64,000 nucleotides of DNA from positions 83,934,244 through 83,998,243 of the forward strand of contig CM024763.1 of NCBI GenBank assembly GCA_014218235.1, written 5' to 3'. This DNA is from Colocasia esculenta. Its lineage: Eukaryota; Streptophyta; Magnoliopsida; Alismatales; Araceae. Of this stretch, positions 58,420-64,000 are shown one piece after another; within the stretch, counting starts at the first letter, position 1, and the number at the start of each line of letters is the position of its first letter. Below the pieces are notes generated by a model. That model did not search any database. It was not told the origin of the DNA and saw only the letters and a program-made list of their open reading frames with translations. Made by a program: the position numbers and the translations under genes.

Positions 58420-59754
58420 TGTTGGGTTCATATTCTGGAAACTAAGTGAATTCACACTCTAAGTGATAAAAGTGATAAATGAAAGTCAAACAATGTTTTT
58501 AATGATGAATGAGTTGAATTGAGGTTTCATACATGTCAATTAACATGATACAATATTTGGTTATCTATGTCTTCATTATACCTAACTATACATGTTTTAT
58601 CATGTAGGTACAAATGCATATAACCAAGCCTTCTCAAATTATGAGAAAATGATCACAATCACAGTGTATACATGTACCTGTCGACAGACCCAAAGGCATA
58701 TGTCGACAGATGCCACAGTTGTGATCAGACAGAAAAGTACTGAGAGCATCTGTCGACAGATGCTCAGAGACCTGTCGACAGATGTCACAGACAGAAATGC
58801 CAGAGTTATGTGGTTTGGCAAAACTGACTCTGCCTGTCGACAGATAGGTGTCTCCTGTCGACAGATTCACACAGGCCAGAGCAACCTGAAGTCTGTCTAT
58901 TGCAAATATGTTGCAATCTGTCGACAGACACTCAGCACCTGTCGACAGACGCAGAGGATCTTCAAATACGGAAACCTTCCTTCATATCCAAGATTGTGTT
59001 TTCAAGTCCCACGACTCTCCACATGAAAACACAACTATATAAGCATCCTTTTGAAGAGAATCTGGTACAGAAGCAGCCACAACCAAAAACCCTAAAGCCA
59101 AGTCCAAGAGAAAGGAGTTGTGCTGCTCTGCTTCAAGTCTGCAGTGCAGAGACCGAAAGATCTGTTGATCCTGCAGTACTGAAGATAGATCGTCATGGAT
59201 TCAACCTTCTCCATCAATCCAAAGCAGTCAAGTCGAAGTTTGAACTCCATCCAGGCGTTCTCAGAAGAGTTCCACATCAGGATTTACTCCTACACTCTGA
59301 ACTCTTCCTGTTTCATAATTCTCATCAACCGTGTGTGTGTTTGTGTGATTCAAGCGTCTCTTGTGCTTGAGATCACGTGTGTGTGTTGTTCTGATCGTGG
59401 GTGCACATCAGAAAACACGTGTGTGTGTGAGTTGTAGTCACCGAACTCGCTCATAAGCAGTTTACTCTGTGTGTGTGTGTGTGTGCCGTGGACGTAGGAT
59501 ACACTGTTGTGTACTCCGAACCACGTAAATCTGCGTGTCTCGTGGTTTGATCGTTTCTACGATAGATGTTTGATAGACACGTTGCATATTCACACGCTAG
59601 ATAGGTTTCTACATCATCTACACATAGTTTAGATCTTGATACTGTCTTAATAATCTGTGCTTTAAGAAAAAGAACGTGATAATAGTTTTTAAGAGATAGT
59701 AATCTATTCAACCCCCCTTCTAGATTACCATATTGGGAATTCCGCAACCCTTCA
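58420..59754 (+). repeat. SIRE-like Copia 3' LTR
   Basis: 1335 bp, differing from the 5' LTR by about seven substitutions and four single-base indels by eye (for example AAATGCATA, GAAAAGTAC, GATAGGTGTC). TTGGA follows at 59755. The high identity marks a recent insertion. Confidence 0.95.
58679..58947. promoter_or_regulatory. Eight TGTCGACA palindromes in the 3' LTR
   Basis: Copies start at 58679, 58701, 58751, 58773, 58835, 58856, 58919 and 58940. All eight palindromes are unchanged relative to the 5' LTR, although two of the dozen differences fall between them. Confidence 0.9.
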
Positions 59755-61356
59755 TTGGAGGCTTCTTCCGGCGTTCTACCACGACTGGGACGAAGGCTGG
59801 TCATAGAGGAAGGCTTCCCTGACGACGGTGTACTATCTGCTTCAACACAAAACTGGTTCGGGGAAGGATTTGAAGGCTTCTTGGCACTGGCCGAGGAGAG
59901 CTTCATCTGCAAATAAGTCCCTTTAGCGATTTATTTTGAGGCAAGTAACTCTTGACCATTGTTCATACATGCGTCTAGTAGGTCCCAAGTATTTTTACGA
60001 TTTTATTCATGTCCTGGAACCCCCGTTCTATCTTATTTAGTGAGCTCTGTCTACATTTCTGCAGACAGGAAATTAACGGCATCATTTGCTGCCATTAAGA
60101 TCAGAGCTTGGCGGCAACCTTTGCTGCCGTTAACCTTCTTGGCGGCCACCTATGTGCCACTGAGTTCTTCAGGTGGTGACAGTGTGCATGTCTGACCTTT
60201 GTAATTCATTTTTCGGATTTTCGAATATGAGGATATACTGTAAAAATGTATATTATCAACTATCTCTAGTGGATCATACTATGTGATTATGATGAATTTT
60301 CGTTCATTGCACAATTTATTAAAATCCCTGAAAGGAATTGTTCAGCATGTTTTAGTCCTATTAATTACTGTTTATGTATATCCATGTTTAATTAGGATAT
60401 CAGGAAATTTCTGTGAGATGTATTTATATATCAAGTCATGTGAGGAAATTTGGGCCAATTTCTATTTGCTATGTGAATATTTAAAATTTCTGGAAAATAG
60501 AACATTGAGTATAAATTGTCTGTTTTAATTTTAAATAAAATTTATGGTACATGTTAAAATACCAGAAATTTTATGTCAGCAAGCTAAACATGTTTATAAT
60601 TGTGTTAAGTGTATGAGAATGTAAATAGAATCCATGCTAGGAGCAATGCTTACATCATGTGTTATTTCATTCTTAAGTTGCATATATATATTGTAGCATG
60701 AATGGAATGAGTTTTAAGTTGATTAAGCATGTTAAAGAATGTGTAAAGAACATGTGATAGGTTTTATATTTGAAGTGATAAAGCATGTATCATGTCACTT
60801 AATGTTATAGAAATCTCATGTATAGAAATTACAGATTGTTCAAACCATGCTACATGTATTGATTGTCCTATTAAAAAGAAAAATGTACATATGATGTGTG
60901 TATGTATAATGTGCGTGGATTACTTGCTGAGTTTATTTAGACTCACTCTTGCTTCGGCGTATAGGTGTGGCAGGTGATTCCTCTTCTTTGGAGGAGACTG
61001 TTAGGAGCGACTCCGAGCGAGAGAAGTAACACTTTTTGTGGGGATTACGCTGATGTATTTTCATTTCATAAGTATGTAGTCAAGGATATTATGTAATTCA
61101 AATGTGGACAATGTAATTTGATTTAGAATTTCAATTTTATGAACTTTAGTTTCTTGCTTATACTATATGGACTGTGGATATTTAATGTGGATGATGGAAT
61201 ACAAATGATGTTATTTCTTTTAATTCCGTTGTTCTATGTTTATATTTGTGTAAATCTCGACTTAGTGTATACGTTGGGTCAATGTCCTACTGTAGCGATG
61301 CTCATTATACCGACGTGGGTTGGTGTAATCGTACCAGTATAAGGAGGGTCATTACA

Positions 61357-62085
61357 CTAACTCCTATTAAATTTTAGGATTTCCTATTTCTTTCACCCTT
61401 TCCATGCTTGCCAACTCCAATTTGGGTTGGGTTCGGATCCAAATCCGTGGCTAACCCATTAGGGTAGGTTTCAGGATTCCAATTCTAACTTAAACTACTT
61501 ATTTTAATACTTTAATACCCTTTTCCTATTTAGGTAATATTTAAGTTACGAATTTAGAGTATTTTCCTATTATTCTTCTTTTAAGAATCCCTATTTTGGC
61601 CCAAAATATTCTAGAGGGTCTATTTAACAAAGCCCATTCTTAATGAAATTTAACTTAGGAGAATTCTCCATTTTAAATAGGGAAATAATAGAATTTTAGA
61701 ATTTATTGTATTTTTCTTACTTGAATTTATTCATGGGCCATGAGAGGTCCATTGGTCCAATTCCGATAATGGGTAATCATTTCATGATGTTGGAAGTCTC
61801 TCTGACATGTTTGTTTAATTTATGGGTGCGTTATCTTTCCGTGTTAATGGTTTTCTGACATAGTTTTCTAATTTGGATAATTAGTCACATTGTGACATAC
61901 ACTTGGCCAATCACATTTTTCTTAGTATAACACTTAGGAACAATGTCTGGGATTGATTTATAATTTTTAAGGAATTTTCTGATGTATTCTTGCACATACG
62001 ATAGTGGTACGTATGTTTATATTATTTCGATTTAAAGAAATTATTATTTCAAATTTTTAAGTATTAAATTTTCTAGGTTGCTACA
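61357..62085 (-). repeat. TR-GAG-2 5' LTR, outer segment
   Basis: Resumes the LTR broken at 34146 and matches about 29150-29893. It ends GGTTGCTACA, then TGCAC, the target duplication. No gene is supported; the open frame equivalent to 29438-29725 is broken here. Confidence 0.9.
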
Positions 62086-62340
62086 TGCACTGACTTCATA
62101 TCCTAAACATCATGTAATCTTGGTACTTCTTTTGATCTTCCTTGTAGTATCACCTTCTTCTTTTGATCAAGTTGTAACTGAGATGAATTAATATATTCAT
62201 ACCAATACAATAACCTTGAAGTAATCTACTTGAAATTTTTCCTCTACATGCATAATCTTAAGTGGGGGGATTTAACGCAGTTTAGAAAGAAGAAATTGTT
62301 CGATGAACTTTGGGACCAAATTCTTTTAAGTTGGGGATGA
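62086..62340 (+). other. TR-GAG-1 internal 3' end with polypurine tract
   Basis: Continuation of TR-GAG-1 after the insert. It contains no pol sequence and closes with GGGACCAAATTCTTTTAAGT and TGGGGATGA directly before the LTR. Confidence 0.75.
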
Positions 62341-64000
62341 TGTAGCACCCCGAGAATTACAGTAATTGAAAATTTAAGATAAAAAGAAAATATGACCACT
62401 TAATAATTTAAAACTAGTTAAATATGTACACACCGTTATCCCAGATGTAAAAACACATCTAAAAATGTCGTAAAAATTATAGTTAGACTTTAAATAGTGT
62501 TCTCTAGTGACCCATAAAGAAATTTGGGCCAATAAAAATCTTTTGGGTTGAGTTTAAAATTTATTGCGACTTATTATCGTAATTAAGGAATAAGTCAAAA
62601 AATCATTATGACACATACTTAGATGAGTCAGAAAATTAAATAAAAATCATAGATGGACTTCAAAGAATATCCTCCTAATGACCCATCAAGAAATTTGGGT
62701 CAATAAAAATCATTTAGTCTAGTTTTAAGAGTTATTGTGACTAATTATCCTAATTAGGAAACCAAGTCGGAAAACTGTTACCATAGAAATAAAATGTGAT
62801 CATAAATTAAATAAAAATATTGGAGAAACTTCAAGCATCATGCATTGATGACCCATTATCGGAATTGGACTAATGGATCACTTTTTGCCCAAGAAGAAAA
62901 TGGAGCAAGAAAAATAACTAGAAATTCGTAACCCTAATTGAGCTGAAAATAGAAATAGGTAGCTAGGGCAAATCTTAAGGCAACTAGCCTATCTTAGCAA
63001 CCCAAATTAGTGCCTAACCATGGTGGGAGGTTTCCTAAAACCTCACACACTCTTTTGGGGTGAGAAATCATCAAAAAATGGATGGTGTTAACCCAAAACC
63101 GCAACGCTTCCTTTCCTACACCCAATGGGACTTCTAAAAACCCCAGATACATATATACTTGTCATGAAACCCTAAAGGACGAAATTACACATTGTTGGGG
63201 TCGTGGGAGGCTGTTCATGAGCACCAAAGGTGGAGCAAATTGCCCCAACTCGGAGCCTTCTTCCCTACTACGTCTGCATCAATCTGTGCAGATAGCTCTT
63301 CTTGGAGTCGACCTAAGATAGGCCAAACCTTCACCAAAACATGCAAGACTTATACCCCTGGAAAGAGGGTCGAGTCTAGTTCCTAATGCCACTGGTTTGC
63401 CCAATTTTCATTTAGTAGATCCTACGTGATATTCTTGTGGAGTGCTCGGACTGGGTTACTCAAAATGCTTGCTAGTGAAATGACCATCTTGTTACATGTT
63501 ATCTTGCTCTTGTTCATGAAGTTACCATCTTGCTAGATCATTGTTCACAATATCTTGAACTCTTGAATACAACCTTATTGCTAGATTGATCTTTACATCT
63601 CTTGATCTCACAATCTTGCGGGTTACACTGCACACATGTTATTATCGCCGTTTTAATTGCATTGTACATAGCATGTTCATACCTTCTAGCTTTTAAACTG
63701 TTAAATACTTATATCATTGTTGGAAGATGTAAATCCTACTGGGCGAGTGTGCTCATACCTACTCTCTTTAACATTTCGGGTAGTGAAGGTAAAGCTAAAT
63801 GATGGGACTTGTGCGCCGAGCGTGGAGTACACTTAGAGAGTCCATTCTTATTTTTATTTAGATTGGTCATGAATGTAATTTCTCTTTTCTTTGAGAGATA
63901 GATAGATTGGTGAGCAAGGAGTGTTTCAATTGGCATTAGAGGTTGTAATATTCATTTTGATAAATAAAGGAAGAAAATTTGATTATTGCACTGTGGGCCC
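62341..64000 (+). repeat. TR-GAG-1 3' LTR, cut by the window edge
   Basis: Starts TGTAGCACCCCGAG and follows 21673-23330 with scattered substitutions to the end of the window. About 100 bp is missing. No gene is supported. Confidence 0.92.

Larger units (their letters stand above)
49213..59754 (+). mobile_element. SIRE/Maximus-like Ty1/copia element, young but RT-deleted
   Basis: TSD TTGGA (49208-49212, 59755-59759). LTRs are 1333 and 1335 bp and differ at roughly a dozen positions by eye. PBS at 50548, gag with two knuckles, protease, integrase and RNase H in Copia order, then a 2 kb spacer, an intact extra ORF (56943-58127) and a polypurine tract. The RT domain is absent. The long 3' region with an extra gene is the SIRE/Maximus plan. 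Confidence 0.92.
34147..61356 (+). mobile_element. Ty3/gypsy chromovirus (Tekay/Del-like) with nested CACTA and Copia
   Basis: LTRs start TGTAAGGCCCTCGA (34147 and 48635) and end GGTCGTTACA / GGTCATTACA (43691 and 61356). The flanks are CTAAT left and CTAAC right, a 5-bp target copy with one change. The internal region holds gag, PR, RT, RNase H, integrase and a C-terminal chromodomain, the order and tail typical of chromoviruses. Many point stops make it defective. It sits in the 5' LTR of TR-GAG-2. Confidence 0.9.
48635..61356 (+). repeat. Chromovirus 3' LTR, split by a Copia element
   Basis: LTR sequence is 48635-49212 and 59755-61356. Between them sits the whole Copia at 49213-59754 with TTGGA duplicated. 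Relative to the 5' LTR it lacks about 640 bp (junction at 60577) and has about 40 extra bp near 60070. TATAAAAA at 49105-49112 is the TATA box. Confidence 0.9.
24710..62085 (-). mobile_element. TR-GAG-2: second gag-only LTR retrotransposon, carrying three inserts
   Basis: A minus-strand element with TSD TGCAC at 24705-24709 and 62086-62090. Its LTRs are 24710-29893 (3' LTR, contains a LINE) and 31211-62085 (5' LTR, split by the chromovirus at 34147-61356). The internal part is only 1317 bp and codes for gag alone. Its gag and the sequence before its polypurine tract (GGGACCAAATTCTT) resemble TR-GAG-1, so a relative inserted into a relative. Confidence 0.87.
21673..64000 (+). mobile_element. 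TR-GAG-1: gag-only LTR retrotransposon, host of the nest
   Basis: It has a 5' LTR at 21673-23429, a primer site, a gag at 23697-24692, then (after removing the insert 24710-62085 and one TGCAC copy) only about 250 bp before a polypurine tract and the 3' LTR at 62341, which runs off the window. There is no room for pol. LTRs with gag but no pol match the class described in plants as TR-GAG, which must borrow enzymes from other elements. It is inserted in the integrase of element C. Confidence 0.85.

Overview
The window is plant nuclear DNA made almost entirely of nested, mostly decayed transposable elements. No ordinary single-copy gene, tRNA or rRNA is supported. The flowering-plant reading rests on the chromovirus, SIRE-like Copia, CACTA (TNP2) and plant-type L1 elements, on plant mobile domain (PMD) genes, and on initiator-Met primer sites. 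The species cannot be named from the sequence.

Layout, left to right. Positions 1-5800 hold the 5' half of a minus-strand Ty3/gypsy element (A) with a 2.6 kb LTR, inserted into the gag of another minus-strand gypsy-like element (B, to about 7190). Positions 7191-9900 are unassigned repeat. Two decayed plus-strand PMD-type genes follow (10.67-11.7 kb and 12.17-14.59 kb). Next come an isolated LTR with a 59-60 bp minisatellite (14588-16911) and a Copia 3' end with LTR (16912-18832). A plus-strand gypsy pol related to A (element C) follows at 18833-21672.

From 21673 to the right edge is one five-deep nest. C's integrase is interrupted by a gag-only element (TR-GAG-1, 21673 to beyond 64000). That holds a second gag-only element in reverse (TR-GAG-2, 24710-62085, TSD TGCAC). 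TR-GAG-2 carries a 5'-truncated LINE in one LTR and a Tekay/Del-like chromovirus (34147-61356) in the other. The chromovirus in turn carries a CACTA element in its 5' LTR (34720-41486, TSD TTG) and a SIRE-like Copia in its 3' LTR (49213-59754, TSD TTGGA). The Copia is the youngest layer by LTR similarity. It has lost its reverse transcriptase but keeps an intact 394-codon ORF downstream of pol.

Two cis-element systems stand out. (1) Clusters of the 8-bp palindrome TGTCGACA occur in both Copia LTR types and in front of the extra Copia ORF. In each place the last motif ends 88-90 bp before a TATA box. (2) About 27-bp imperfect dyads (arms GAACGCGAC / GTCGCGTTC or GTCGCGACC) form clusters in at least three unrelated repeat families and around both PMD genes, including an intron. 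Stop codons breaking the older reading frames are mostly CAG-to-TAG, TGG-to-TAG or CGA-to-TGA, as expected from deamination of methylated cytosine. All comparisons were made by eye.
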